Below are positions 51,296 to 61,323 of a DNA stretch of 64,000 bases, piece by piece. Source of the DNA: Amycolatopsis arida. Its GTDB lineage: Bacteria; Actinomycetota; Actinomycetes; Mycobacteriales; Pseudonocardiaceae. The notes below the pieces were generated by a model. That model was not told the origin of the DNA, did not search any database, and saw only the letters and a list, made by a program, of their open reading frames with translations. The DNA lies in NCBI RefSeq assembly GCF_900115565.1, contig NZ_FOWW01000001.1:811731-875730 (forward strand), read 5' to 3'. The position numbers and the translations under genes are program-made. Within the stretch, counting starts at the first letter, position 1, and the number at the start of each line of letters is the position of its first letter.

Positions 51296-54200
51296 CTACG
51301 CGACATCGCCGGTGCCGCGCGATGCGAAAGCGGCGCGCAGCAGTTCCGCGTTGCGGACGACGTGCTCTCCGTCCAGCATGTCGGCGTGCTCGCCGGACCC
51401 GGCCAGCACGGTGGTGCCCGCGGTGGAGCTTCCGTGCCACGTGCCGGGCGCCTCGAGGGCGTAGGACCCGGCCTTGTGTTCGTCGGAGATCACCGTGATC
51501 GGGCCGGACACCGTTCCCAGGTTGGGGGTGCGGCTGGCGTAGTGCAGGTATTCGCGGGCCTGTCGCATGGCCTCCGCTGTCACCGTGGCGGTGCCGGTGT
51601 GCCGGTTGAAGCGATCGGCCAGTTCGTGTTCGAACCCCGCGATGTGCTCGTCGGCGACGGTGAACCGCTCGGGGATCCGATAGGAGTCCATGATCACCAC
51701 ACGGTCCGTGGCGTACCCGCGCCGCTCCAGCTCTTTGGCCACCTCGAAGGCGAGGTTGCCGCCGAGCGAGTAGCCGAACAGGCGGTAGCGCCCCTCGGGC
51801 TGGACCGATGCCACGAGGTCGGCGTACTCGGCCACCTTGTCGTCGCCGGGCACGTAGTTGAACGCGATGAGCCGGTACCCGGTCAGGTGGGTGGCCAGCA
51901 GCCGATAGACCAGGCCGTGCCCGCCCGCGGGTGGGAAGCAGAACAGCGTGGGCTCCTGGCCGGGATTGAACTCCAGGTACGGCTTGGCGCCCGCGATCCG
52001 GCCGGTGACCACGTGCTCGACCGTCCTGGCCATGCCACGCAGGGTGGTGGCCCGAAACAGCAGGCTCACCGGGATGGTGACGCCGAACTCGGCCCGGAGG
52101 TGGTGGATCAGCTCGATCAGTGCGATCGAACTGCCGCCCAGCTCGAAGAAGTCCTGGGCGAGGCCGACCCGGTCCACGTCGAGCAGGGCCTGCCAGTGTT
52201 CGGCGGTGCGCACCTCGTACAGGGTGACCGGCGGTTCGTGGTGACCGTCGTCGGCCTCCGGGGCGGGCGTCGGCAGCGCGTCCACGTCGACCTTGCCGTT
52301 GGGGGTCAGCGGCAGTTCCGGCACCGCGACGAGGTGGGCCGGGATCATGAAGGTCGGCAGGTGCTCGCCGAGGTGGGCGCGCAGCGCGCGGGCGTCGAGG
52401 TCGGTCCCGTCGGCGGGAACGCAGTAGGCGAACAAGGTGTCCTCGCCACGCGCGTCGGGGCGCACCAGCACCGCCGCCTGGGCCACGTCGGGCCACCGGG
52501 TCAGGTGGGTCTCGACTTCGCCGACCTCGACCCGGTGGCCGTGCACCTTCACCTGGCCGTCCGCCCGCCCCACGAAGACGAGCACGCCACCCGCGGTCCA
52601 CCGGGCGAGATCACCGGTGCGGTACAGCCGGACCTCGCGGCCGTCCAGATCGCGGGTGGTGAAGCGGTGCGCCGTCCGCTCCGGGTCGCCCAGGTAGCCC
52701 GCGGCGACACCGGAGCCGCCGATCCACAGCTCGCCGACGACGCCCTGCGGCACCGGCTCGCCTCGCTCGTCGAGCACGTAGAGCGCGGTGTTGGGGAACG
52801 GCCGCCCGATCGGGACCATGCCGCCTGGTTCCGCATCGTCCACCGGCCCGTCGAAGTAGGTGCTGTCGATCGTGGCCTCGGTGACGCCGTAGGAGTTGGC
52901 CACCCTGGTGTCCGAGCCGCACAGCGCCTCGAGCCGCCGATGCTCCCCGACCTTCCACACGTCCGCACCGACGACCACCAGCCGCATGAAGTCGAGCCTG
53001 GCGCCGGTGTGCTCGCAGTGGCTCACGAGGCGGCGCGCGACCGAGGGAACCATGTCGACGCAGTCGACGCCTTCGGCCACCATCGTGTCGTACAGCCGCG
53101 CGGTGTCGAACAGCAGGTCGCGCGGCACCAGCACGAGTGTGCCGCCCGAGCACAGCGCCCGGACCAGATCGCCGGTGAACACGTCGAAGGCGACGTTCGC
53201 CACCTGCAGGTGCACGCGCACGTCGGTGTCGAGCCGGTACTCCCGCTGCCAGGCGGCGTAGGCGGACGCGAGGTTGCGGTGGTCGACGCGGACGCCCTTC
53301 GGGGTGCCGGTCGAGCCGGAGGTGTAGATGACGTAGGCGGGGTTGTCGAGGTCGACCGGCCCCGGCTCCGGGTCGCCGTCGGCCGGGACGAGGTCGGCCA
53401 CGTCGGTGACCGGCACGTGGAGCCCGGCCAGCCGCTCGTGGGTGCGTTCGTCGGCCAGCAGGAGAGTGCTGCCCGCGGTGCTGATCATGTGGTTGAGGCG
53501 CTGATCCGGGTGGTCCGGGTCCAGCGGGAGGTAGGCGCCGCCGGCTTTGAGCACGGCGAGCAGGGTGACCACCAGTTCGGCGGACTTCTCCAGGCACACC
53601 GCCACGATCGAGCCGCCGGCCACGCCACGGGCGCGCAGTGCGCGTGCCCGTGCCGTCGCGCGGCGCTCCAGTTCGGCGTAGGTGAGCCGGTCGGCGTCCG
53701 CGTCGACGCCCAGCTCACGGGGTGCGACGACCGCGACGGCGTCCGGTGTCGCCGCCGCGGCCGCGGTGATCAGCGTCGGCACCGGCACGTCGGCGGGCTC
53801 GGTGCGCGCCGCGCCGCTCCACTCGTGGAGGAGCACCGTGCGCTCGGCCGGATCGAGCAGGGCCAGCTCCGTGATCGCCGGGTCGGCGGACGCCCGGGTC
53901 ATGCTGTCGAGCAGGTTGACGTAGTGCCTGGTCATCCTGTGCACGGTCGCGCTGAGGAACAGGTCGGTGTTGTACCTGAACGCGCAGTGCAAGCGCTTGT
54001 CCGCCTCGTCCTCGTAGACCGCGAGCGTCAGGTCGAACTGGCCTTCCTCCTCCGGCAGCTCGATGTAGTCGAGGCGGTAGCCGTACCTCTGCACGGACAT
54101 GTCGTGCACGAGGAAGGTGAACAGGACCTGGAACACCGGTGACCGGCTCGGGTCGTGCCGCAGACCCAACTGGTCGACCAGCAGGACGAACGGGTACTCC

Positions 54201-57200
54201 TGATTCTCCAGCCCGTTGGCGACGGTCGAGCGGACCTGGTCGATCAGGCTGCTGACGCGCGGCGTCCGGGACAGGTCCGCGCGCAACGGCAGCGAGTTGA
54301 CGAAGTAGCCGTAGACCGAGTCGAAGTCCTTCTGGGTGCGGCCGGTCACCGGAGTGCCGATGACGATGTCGTCCTGTCCGGAGTAGCGGTTGAGCAGCAG
54401 GTAGTACGCGGTCAGCAGGACCACGAAGACGGTGACGTCGTGCCGGCGGGCCAGCTGGCGCACCCGGGCGCTGAGGTCGGCGTCCAGTGCGAAGAACTCC
54501 GAGGCGCCGTTGTCGGTCCGGACGGCCGGCCGCGGCCTGTCGGTCGGCAGGTTCAGCACCGGTGCCTGCTCGGGCAGGTGGTCACGCCAGTACGCCAGCA
54601 TGCGGTCGGCGTCGGGGCCGGCCAGGAGCCGGTTCTGCCAGTTGAGGAAGTCCAGGTATCGCCCGGTGGGCTCGGGCAGCTCCACCGGCCGGCCGGTGCG
54701 CATTCCCTCGTAGACGGCCAGCAGCTCCACGATGAAGGTGAACGTGGAGAGCGCGTCGGAGACGATGTGGTGCACCGCTTTCACGATCACCCAGCGGTCC
54801 GCTGCCAGGCGGAAGAGCCGGAAGCGCATCAACCGGTCGCGCTCCAGGTCGTAGGGCCTGCGGTACTCGGCGATGATCATCCGCTGGATCTCGTCCCAGC
54901 TGAGGTCCGCCACGTCGAACAGCGCGGTGTCGGGCTCGACCGACGCCCGGATCCGCTGGACCGGCTGCCCGTTCTGCGTCGTGATGTTCCCGCGCAGCAG
55001 GGGGTGTCGGTCGGTCAGCACGCGCACCGCGTCGAACATCAGCCCGGGGTCCAGCTCCGCGGCCACTTCGACGGCGCCGCCGATGTTGTAGGCGAAGCCG
55101 TCGGGGTAGAGCTGTTTGAGGAACCACAGTGCTCTCTGGTTCTGGGTCAGCGGGAAGCAGTGTTCGTCGGTGAACACCTCCACTGCCCTCTGCTCGTGCT
55201 GACCCACGGCGTCATGCGCGATCAGCTCCGCGTGCACCTGGTCGACGAGCTCGGCGACCGGGGTGCCGCTGAGCAGGGCCACCAGGGGCAGGCTGACCCC
55301 CAGCTCGTTGTTGATCCTGGCCCGCACCTCCATCGCCAGCAACGAGTCCAGCCCGGCTGCGGCCAGCCCGGCGGAGGGCTTCACCTGCTCGACGGGCACC
55401 CGGAGCACGTCGGCGACGACGGCGGTGAACCGCTGGGCCACCAGGTCACGGCAAGTCTCGGCGTCGGCGGAGTGGACGGCCTCCAGGAAGCTGCCCGGCT
55501 CCTCGGGGACCTCGGCGGCGGCCTCGGCGAGTACGGCGACCAACGGCGACGGCGTGCCGAACCAGGACAGCAGCACCGACCAGTCGACGACGTTCACCAC
55601 GACCAGTTGCGCCTCCTCCTGGCCAATGACCCGCTCCAGGGCGGCCATGCCCGCCGCCGCCGACAGCGGGCTCATGCCGCGGGCGGTCCGGTAGTGGTCG
55701 ACCAAACCGAGCTCTTCGACCATGCCGGTGGCCCACGGACCCCAGTCGATGCTGAGCGCGGGCAGGCCGCGGGCGCGGCGGTGATGTGCCAGCGCGTCGA
55801 GGAAGGCGTTGGCCGCGGCGTAGTTGGTCTGCCCCGCGGTCGTCAGCACCGACGCGCTCGAGGCGAACAGCACGAAGTGGTCGAGGGGCTCGTCGCGCAG
55901 GTGGTGGTGCAGCAGGTACGCGCCCACGACCTTGGGGTTGTGCACGGAGTCGAAGCTCAGGCGATCCATCGTCGCGACGAGGGCGTCACGGACGTGCCCG
56001 GCGAGGTGGAACACGCCGCGGATGGGCAGGCCGCAGTCACGGCGATAGTCCGCCAGCCACGTGACGAACGCCCGCTCGTCGGTGAGGTCCACCGGCGCCA
56101 GGATGACCTGGACACCCTGGGCCTCCAGGTCGCGGACGAACCGTACGGCCCGGCCGTCGCGGGTGTCCCGGCCCCACGAGGCCCGCTCAGGGAGCCCGGT
56201 GCGGCCGAGGAGGATCAGCCTGCGTGCGCCGCGTGCGGCCAGCGTTCGGCACAGCAACCTGCCCAGCGCGCCGAACGCGCCGGTGACCAGGTAGCTGCCG
56301 TCCGGACGCAGCCGCAGCGGCAGCGGCCCGGTCAGATCCGGTCCGGCCGGGGCGAGCCTGCTGGTGTGCCGCTCGCCGCCGCGCAGGGCGATCTCGTCGA
56401 CCACACCGACGCCGTCGACCTCCACGTCGACGGGCGCGAGGATCTCGCGCACCAGCGTGTCCGTTTCGGTCCGGCGGGCGTCGGGTCCTTCGGGTGGGGT
56501 GGGATCCAGGTCGACCAGCTTGCCGCGGTGCGCGGTCAGCTCGTGCTGCCACAGCACCCTGCCGATCCCCCAGGCCCTGGCACCCAGCGGCCGTACCTGG
56601 TCGCCGTTGACGACCGCCTGGGCGCCGCGGGTGACCACGTGCAGCCCGCCGGTCAGGTCGCCCGCGAGCAGCGACCGCGCGACCGTGACGAGTGAATACG
56701 CGCCCGGGCCGGTGGTGTGGTCGAGATCGGCGTCGGACAGACCTTCCAGGTCCGGGAGGTCCAGGTTCCACAGGTGCACCACGCCCTCGAACCCGTCACG
56801 GTGCTCACCGGTGAGCTCGGCGGCCAGTCGGGACAGATCCCTGGAGTCCCCGGCGGTCACCGTGGACTCCCACCGGCCGCGCCGGTAGCCGCGACCGAGG
56901 CGCACCAGGTGACACTGCCGACTGGTGGCACGCAGCGCGGCGGCGAGTTCGTCCCCGACCCCACTGGAGTCGGCCAGCAGCAACCAGCGGCCCTCGGATC
57001 GCGTGGGCTCGGGGGCGGGCCGGCATTTCACCCATGTCACCCTGGCCAGCCAGCTGTCGACGGTGGCCTGGCTGACCGTTGTGGCCGTCTGCTCGACGTC
57101 TGCCGCACGCAAGCCGCGGACGTGCCCCACCGGGGTTCCGTCGGCGGTGTAGGCCAGGACGTCGCCGACCAGGTCGCCGCCGTCGCGGTCGGTGATCACC

Positions 57201-60200
57201 GCGTGGGCCCACAGCTCGCGGTCGCCCACGGGGTCGAGCCGGACCTCCTTGATCGACAGCGGCAGCCGGATGCCGCCGTCGCCCGCGGCCGAACCGTCGG
57301 CCAGCAGCGGGGTCAGCAGGGCCTGGAAGCAGGAGTCCAGCAGCACCGGGTGCACGTGGTGCCCGGCGGCGTCGATGCCCGCGGTCGGGCGGATGCGGGC
57401 CAGCGCCTCGTCCTCGGACACCCACACCTCGGCGATGCCCTGGAACGCGGGGCCGTAGTGGTAGCCCAGCCGCGCCAGCTCCGCGTAGGCGTCGGGGCCC
57501 TCCAGGACGCGCTGGGCCCGGGCGCGGACGGCGTCGAGGTCCAGTGGGTCGGCCGACCCGCCGCGCTGGCCGGTCAGCACGTTGCCCGCCGCGTACACCA
57601 CGCGCTCCCGCGCGCCGTCGGTGACCGCGGCGACGGTGAACCCGGCGTTCTCCCCGGAGAAGGACAGCCGCACCGGCCGGGACTCGGTATCGGACACGAA
57701 CAGCGCCTTGCGCAGCTCCACATCCGCCACGGCCGCCGACGCGCCGCCGGTCAGCACGCGCACGGCCTGCACGGCCATCTCCACGTACCCGGCGGCGGGG
57801 AACAGCGCGGTGCCCTCGATGCGGTGGTCGTCGAGGTAGGGCAGGTCCTCCACGTCCAGGCGAACCTCCCAGGTGGGCTCGGCGCCCTCGACGCGCCGGC
57901 CCAGCAGCGGGTGGTCGCGCCGGCCCAGGCGGACCTGCTCGACCGGCTTGGGCTCCACCCAGTACCGGTCGCGCCGCCACGGGTAGCACGGCAGCGGCAC
58001 CGGGGAGCCGGCGGGCTGGAGCGCGTCCCAGTCCAGCGGCACGCCCAGGGTGTGCAACTCGGCGAGCGAGCGGGTGAACCGGGCGGGTTCGTCCTCCACG
58101 CGGCGGATCGAGGGCACCGAGCGGCCCTCGACGCCCCGGGCGGCCAGGCACTCGGCGATGGAGTGCGCGAGCACCGGGTGCGGCCCGATCTCCAGGAACA
58201 GCCGGTGGCCGTCGGCGACGAGGGCGTCCACCGCGGCGCGGAACCGGACCCGCTCGCGCACGTTGTCCCACCAGTAGCCGGCGTCGAGCTCCGGGCCGCG
58301 GGCACGCCCCGCCCTGCCGGTGAGGTAGAGCGGAACCTCCGCCTCCCGGCCGCGCAGGTCGGCCAGTGCGGTGATCAGCTCGTCCTTGATCGCCTCCATG
58401 TGGGCGCTGTGGTAGGGCACCCGGACGGTGAGGAACTTGGCGAACACGCCCTCCAGGGTCAGCGCCTCGCGCAGCTCCTCCAGGGCGTCCTCGTCGCCAG
58501 CCAGCGTCACCGCGGACGGGGAGTTGACCGCGGCGACGGAGACGTGGTCGCCGTAGGGCAGCGTGCGAGCGGTCGCGGCGTCCTCGGTCAGGCCGACCGC
58601 GAGCATGGTGCCGGTGCCGACGAGCTTCTGCTGCAGGCGGCTGCGGTGCAGCACCACGCTGACCGCGTCGGCCAGGGTGTAGACGCCGGCCTCGTGGAAC
58701 GCGGCGACCTCGCCGGTGCTGTGCCCGACGATGGCGGCCGGTCGCACGCCGCGCGAGCGCCACACCGCGGCCAGGGCGAGCTGCACCGCGAAGTTGGCGG
58801 GCTGGGCGAGCCACGTCTCGGCCATCACCGAGTCGGCCTCGTCGGCGGCCATCATCTCGATCAGCGACCAGCCGGCCTGCGCGCGGACCTCGGCGTCGAC
58901 CCGCCCGATCACCTCGCGGTAGACCGGTTCGGCGGCCATCATGCCGCGGCCCATGCCCCACCACTGCGGGCCCATGCCGGTGAACACCCACACCGGGTCG
59001 GCCGGCTCGGCGGACACCTGGTTCTCCACCACGTCGGGGTGCGCGTCGCCGCGCTCGCGAGCGGCGAGCGCCTCGTCGAGGTCCCCGGCGCCCGCGTAGG
59101 CGACCGCCAACCGGTGCTCGTGGTGCTGGCGGCGGTGCGCCAAGGTGTGGCCGATGTCGGCGAGCGGAGTACCCGCGGCCAGCTCCCGGCGGATGCCCGC
59201 GGCCAATTCGCCCAGCGCGCGGGGGTCGCGGGCGGACAGCGGCAACACGGTGCGGGCCACGGTCCCGGAGGGCTCGCGGCGCGCCGGGCGCGGCGGCGCC
59301 TCCTCCAGCAGGACGTGCGCGTTGGTGCCGCCGAAGCCGAAGGAGTTCACGCCCGCACGGGCCGGACCGTCGTGCTCGGGCCAGGGCACCACCTCGGTGG
59401 GGATGTCGAAGGGCAGCGTGTCCAGGTCGATCTTCGGGTTCACCTCGGTGAGGTTGATGTGCGGCGGGATGAGGCGGTGCTCGAGCGCCAAGGCCGTCTT
59501 GATCAGGCCCGCGATGCCCGCGGCGGACTCGGTGTGGCCGATGTTGGTCTTGACCGAGCCCACGTAGCAGCGGGAGCCGGGAAGGCGCCCCTCGGCCAGC
59601 GTCCGGCCCAGCGCGTTGGCCTCGATCGGGTCGCCGACCGGGGTGGAGGTGCCGTGCGCCTCCACGTACTGCAGGTCGCCGGGGGCGATGCCCGCCTCGG
59701 CGCACACCTGCCGGATCAGCCGGACCTGAGCGTCGGCGTTGGGCACGGTGATGCCGTTGGTGCGCCCGTCCTGGTTGACGCCGGTGCCGACGATCACCGC
59801 GTGGATCGGGTCGCCGTCGCGCTCGGCGTCGGCCAGCCGCTTGATGGCCACCATGCCCACGCCCTCGGCGCGCACGTACCCGTTGGCGGAGGCGTCGAAG
59901 GTTCGCGAGCGTCCCTCCGGCGACAGGAACCCGCCCTTGGTCTCCGCGATCGTGTACTGCGGGGTCAGGTGCAGCAGCGTGCCGCCGGCCAGCGCCAGGC
60001 CGGTCTCCCCGCGCAGCAGGCTCTGGCCGGCCAGGTGCACCGCCACCAGCGACGAGCTGCACGCGGTGTCGATGGAGACGCTGGGGCCGCGGAAGTCGAA
60101 GCAGTACGAGATCCGGTTCGACGCCATCGTCATCATCGTGCCGGTGGCGGTGTGCGCGGCCAGCGTCTCGAAGCTCAGGTCCGCGAACTGCAGGATCTTG

Positions 60201-60613
60201 TAGTCCAGGGTGAAGGCGCCGACGAACACCCCCACGTCCGTGCCCGCCAGCTCACCGGGCCGCTGCCCGCCGTCCTCCAACGCCTCCCACGCGACCTCCA
60301 GCAGCTTGCGCTGCTGCGGGTCCATGTGCTCCGCCTCGCGCGGGCCGATGCCGAAGAACGCGGGGTCGAACTCGTCGAACCCGTCGATGTAGCCCCCGCG
60401 ACCACCGACCAGCCTGCCCGGCTTCGCCCTGTCCCGGCTGGCGAGAGTCGCGACGTCGTAGCGATCGGGCGGTGTCTCGGTGAGGCAGTCCTTGCCATCG
60501 AGGAGATTTCGCCAGTACGTACGGTAGTCGCCGGCCCCTCCTGGGAACCGGCAACCGATCCCGATGATCGCCAACCGGTTGTCGTGTACTGCCGGGAAAG
60601 TGCTGTCGAACAT
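51296..60613 (-). CDS. Hybrid type I PKS-NRPS, PTM synthase-like (KS-AT-DH-KR-ACP-C-A-PCP-TE)
   Basis: 3105 residues from ATG 60613, with AAGGA ahead. Domains and key residues (approximate): KS 14-440 with DTACSSS (Cys 184), EAHGTSTPVGDP and NIGHTESAAG; AT with GHSTGE (Ser about 630); DH with HRIEGTALFP (His about 930) and LLDSCFQAL; KR with TGAFGALG (about 1443) and FASSASV/NYAAAN; ACP GLDSLLAM (about 1757); C with HHIVSDALS (about 1948); A with YTSGSTGTPKG (about 2430); PCP LGGSSI (about 2826); TE GYSLGG (about 2950) and GEHADML. There is no ER and no loading module. This single-protein order is that of iterative PTM synthases (ikarugamycin, HSAF), which join two polyene chains to ornithine and release a tetramate. 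All catalytic motifs look intact. Upstream lies a DUF4188 gene. Confidence 0.93.
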   Translation of the reverse strand: MFDSTFPAVHDNRLAIIGIGCRFPGGAGDYRTYWRNLLDGKDCLTETPPDRYDVATLASRDRAKPGRLVGGRGGYIDGFDEFDPAFFGIGPREAEHMDPQQRKLLEVAWEALEDGGQRPGELAGTDVGVFVGAFTLDYKILQFADLSFETLAAHTATGTMMTMASNRISYCFDFRGPSVSIDTACSSSLVAVHLAGQSLLRGETGLALAGGTLLHLTPQYTIAETKGGFLSPEGRSRTFDASANGYVRAEGVGMVAIKRLADAERDGDPIHAVIVGTGVNQDGRTNGITVPNADAQVRLIRQVCAEAGIAPGDLQYVEAHGTSTPVGDPIEANALGRTLAEGRLPGSRCYVGSVKTNIGHTESAAGIAGLIKTALALEHRLIPPHINLTEVNPKIDLDTLPFDIPTEVVPWPEHDGPARAGVNSFGFGGTNAHVLLEEAPPRPARREPSGTVARTVLPLSARDPRALGELAAGIRRELAAGTPLADIGHTLAHRRQHHEHRLAVAYAGAGDLDEALAARERGDAHPDVVENQVSAEPADPVWVFTGMGPQWWGMGRGMMAAEPVYREVIGRVDAEVRAQAGWSLIEMMAADEADSVMAETWLAQPANFAVQLALAAVWRSRGVRPAAIVGHSTGEVAAFHEAGVYTLADAVSVVLHRSRLQQKLVGTGTMLAVGLTEDAATARTLPYGDHVSVAAVNSPSAVTLAGDEDALEELREALTLEGVFAKFLTVRVPYHSAHMEAIKDELITALADLRGREAEVPLYLTGRAGRARGPELDAGYWWDNVRERVRFRAAVDALVADGHRLFLEIGPHPVLAHSIAECLAARGVEGRSVPSIRRVEDEPARFTRSLAELHTLGVPLDWDALQPAGSPVPLPCYPWRRDRYWVEPKPVEQVRLGRRDHPLLGRRVEGAEPTWEVRLDVEDLPYLDDHRIEGTALFPAAGYVEMAVQAVRVLTGGASAAVADVELRKALFVSDTESRPVRLSFSGENAGFTVAAVTDGARERVVYAAGNVLTGQRGGSADPLDLDAVRARAQRVLEGPDAYAELARLGYHYGPAFQGIAEVWVSEDEALARIRPTAGIDAAGHHVHPVLLDSCFQALLTPLLADGSAAGDGGIRLPLSIKEVRLDPVGDRELWAHAVITDRDGGDLVGDVLAYTADGTPVGHVRGLRAADVEQTATTVSQATVDSWLARVTWVKCRPAPEPTRSEGRWLLLADSSGVGDELAAALRATSRQCHLVRLGRGYRRGRWESTVTAGDSRDLSRLAAELTGEHRDGFEGVVHLWNLDLPDLEGLSDADLDHTTGPGAYSLVTVARSLLAGDLTGGLHVVTRGAQAVVNGDQVRPLGARAWGIGRVLWQHELTAHRGKLVDLDPTPPEGPDARRTETDTLVREILAPVDVEVDGVGVVDEIALRGGERHTSRLAPAGPDLTGPLPLRLRPDGSYLVTGAFGALGRLLCRTLAARGARRLILLGRTGLPERASWGRDTRDGRAVRFVRDLEAQGVQVILAPVDLTDERAFVTWLADYRRDCGLPIRGVFHLAGHVRDALVATMDRLSFDSVHNPKVVGAYLLHHHLRDEPLDHFVLFASSASVLTTAGQTNYAAANAFLDALAHHRRARGLPALSIDWGPWATGMVEELGLVDHYRTARGMSPLSAAAGMAALERVIGQEEAQLVVVNVVDWSVLLSWFGTPSPLVAVLAEAAAEVPEEPGSFLEAVHSADAETCRDLVAQRFTAVVADVLRVPVEQVKPSAGLAAAGLDSLLAMEVRARINNELGVSLPLVALLSGTPVAELVDQVHAELIAHDAVGQHEQRAVEVFTDEHCFPLTQNQRALWFLKQLYPDGFAYNIGGAVEVAAELDPGLMFDAVRVLTDRHPLLRGNITTQNGQPVQRIRASVEPDTALFDVADLSWDEIQRMIIAEYRRPYDLERDRLMRFRLFRLAADRWVIVKAVHHIVSDALSTFTFIVELLAVYEGMRTGRPVELPEPTGRYLDFLNWQNRLLAGPDADRMLAYWRDHLPEQAPVLNLPTDRPRPAVRTDNGASEFFALDADLSARVRQLARRHDVTVFVVLLTAYYLLLNRYSGQDDIVIGTPVTGRTQKDFDSVYGYFVNSLPLRADLSRTPRVSSLIDQVRSTVANGLENQEYPFVLLVDQLGLRHDPSRSPVFQVLFTFLVHDMSVQRYGYRLDYIELPEEEGQFDLTLAVYEDEADKRLHCAFRYNTDLFLSATVHRMTRHYVNLLDSMTRASADPAITELALLDPAERTVLLHEWSGAARTEPADVPVPTLITAAAAATPDAVAVVAPRELGVDADADRLTYAELERRATARARALRARGVAGGSIVAVCLEKSAELVVTLLAVLKAGGAYLPLDPDHPDQRLNHMISTAGSTLLLADERTHERLAGLHVPVTDVADLVPADGDPEPGPVDLDNPAYVIYTSGSTGTPKGVRVDHRNLASAYAAWQREYRLDTDVRVHLQVANVAFDVFTGDLVRALCSGGTLVLVPRDLLFDTARLYDTMVAEGVDCVDMVPSVARRLVSHCEHTGARLDFMRLVVVGADVWKVGEHRRLEALCGSDTRVANSYGVTEATIDSTYFDGPVDDAEPGGMVPIGRPFPNTALYVLDERGEPVPQGVVGELWIGGSGVAAGYLGDPERTAHRFTTRDLDGREVRLYRTGDLARWTAGGVLVFVGRADGQVKVHGHRVEVGEVETHLTRWPDVAQAAVLVRPDARGEDTLFAYCVPADGTDLDARALRAHLGEHLPTFMIPAHLVAVPELPLTPNGKVDVDALPTPAPEADDGHHEPPVTLYEVRTAEHWQALLDVDRVGLAQDFFELGGSSIALIELIHHLRAEFGVTIPVSLLFRATTLRGMARTVEHVVTGRIAGAKPYLEFNPGQEPTLFCFPPAGGHGLVYRLLATHLTGYRLIAFNYVPGDDKVAEYADLVASVQPEGRYRLFGYSLGGNLAFEVAKELERRGYATDRVVIMDSYRIPERFTVADEHIAGFEHELADRFNRHTGTATVTAEAMRQAREYLHYASRTPNLGTVSGPITVISDEHKAGSYALEAPGTWHGSSTAGTTVLAGSGEHADMLDGEHVVRNAELLRAAFASRGTGDVA

Positions 60614-60828
60614 GGACGTAGGTTCCTTCACGTGTGCGGCGCGAGCGGACTCCGTCGCGCGGGCACGAACGGTCGCTGCGAGAGATTCGGCGGCCCCGAG
60701 GATCGGAGTGCGCCGACAGGTCGACCTGACAGGCCGGGGACTCACCTGCCAGCTGGTTCTCGGAGCCGGGACGAGGCCCCATCGCCTCACTGACCGTGCG
60801 TCCCGGCTCGGCGTCTATCAAGGCGTGC

Positions 60829-61323
60829 TCATCCGGCGATCCCGTCGGCGTCACCACCCTCGTCGCGGGTCGAGCCTTCACCGGGTTCTCCGGCCGCGCG
60901 TTCACCAGGCTCATGGCCGCCGGGTCGCACCAGTGTGGTCGCCTTGCCCATGCCGAACGCCGGCATGTTCCGGTAAATCACATCGACGCCACTCGGATGA
61001 GTGACGTAAGCCTCGTGCCACACGCCAACGTCTCTTTTGTCGCCGATCCGCCTGATGAAGGAACGCCATCCTCGGACGTGCGACGCGTCGACGTTCCACG
61101 CATAACTGAGCAGCGCCTCCATACTGTTCCAGTACTGCACGCACACCACCGTGCGCCCGAACCACGTGTGGTACCCGAGGCACCCGTGCTCGGACTGCTC
61201 GTTGAGAATCGAGCGGTGCACCACGTGCCGACCAATCGTGCCATACAGTTGCTCGTACAGTTGCCCGACGCGAACGGACGGTCGCCACACTGCCGTTTCC
61301 CCGTCGGCGTCCTGTCCGTCCAA
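60829..61323 (-). CDS. DUF4188 / af470-like monooxygenase, N-terminus short
   Basis: About 164 residues from TTG 61323; an in-frame stop lies at 61360-61362. The conserved core is clear: GCLGYHTWFGRTVVCVQYWN, AWNVDASHVRGWRSFIRRIG and DVGVWHEAYV, then IYRNMPAFGMGKATTLV. It belongs to the Monooxy_af470-like (DUF4188) family of heme-free antibiotic-biosynthesis-type monooxygenases. Homologues start with a V-x-F-x-x-GMR-x-N strand about 35 residues further up, which I cannot find in any frame. The gene may be truncated or use a diverged start. The C-terminal tail is Gly/Glu-rich. It is 215 bp upstream of the PKS-NRPS, same strand. Confidence 0.55.
   Translation of the reverse strand: MDGQDADGETAVWRPSVRVGQLYEQLYGTIGRHVVHRSILNEQSEHGCLGYHTWFGRTVVCVQYWNSMEALLSYAWNVDASHVRGWRSFIRRIGDKRDVGVWHEAYVTHPSGVDVIYRNMPAFGMGKATTLVRPGGHEPGERAAGEPGEGSTRDEGGDADGIAG

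Noticed and set aside
51263-54142. Plus-strand open frame of about 960 codons opposite the NRPS module
   Set aside because: Antisense shadow of the C, A, PCP and TE domains; low-complexity composition and no motif.
56717-60793. Long plus-strand open frame of more than 1300 codons opposite the PKS-NRPS
   Set aside because: It is the antisense of a gene with clear catalytic motifs. Its product is Arg/Gly/His/Val-rich with no domain, as expected in very GC-rich DNA.
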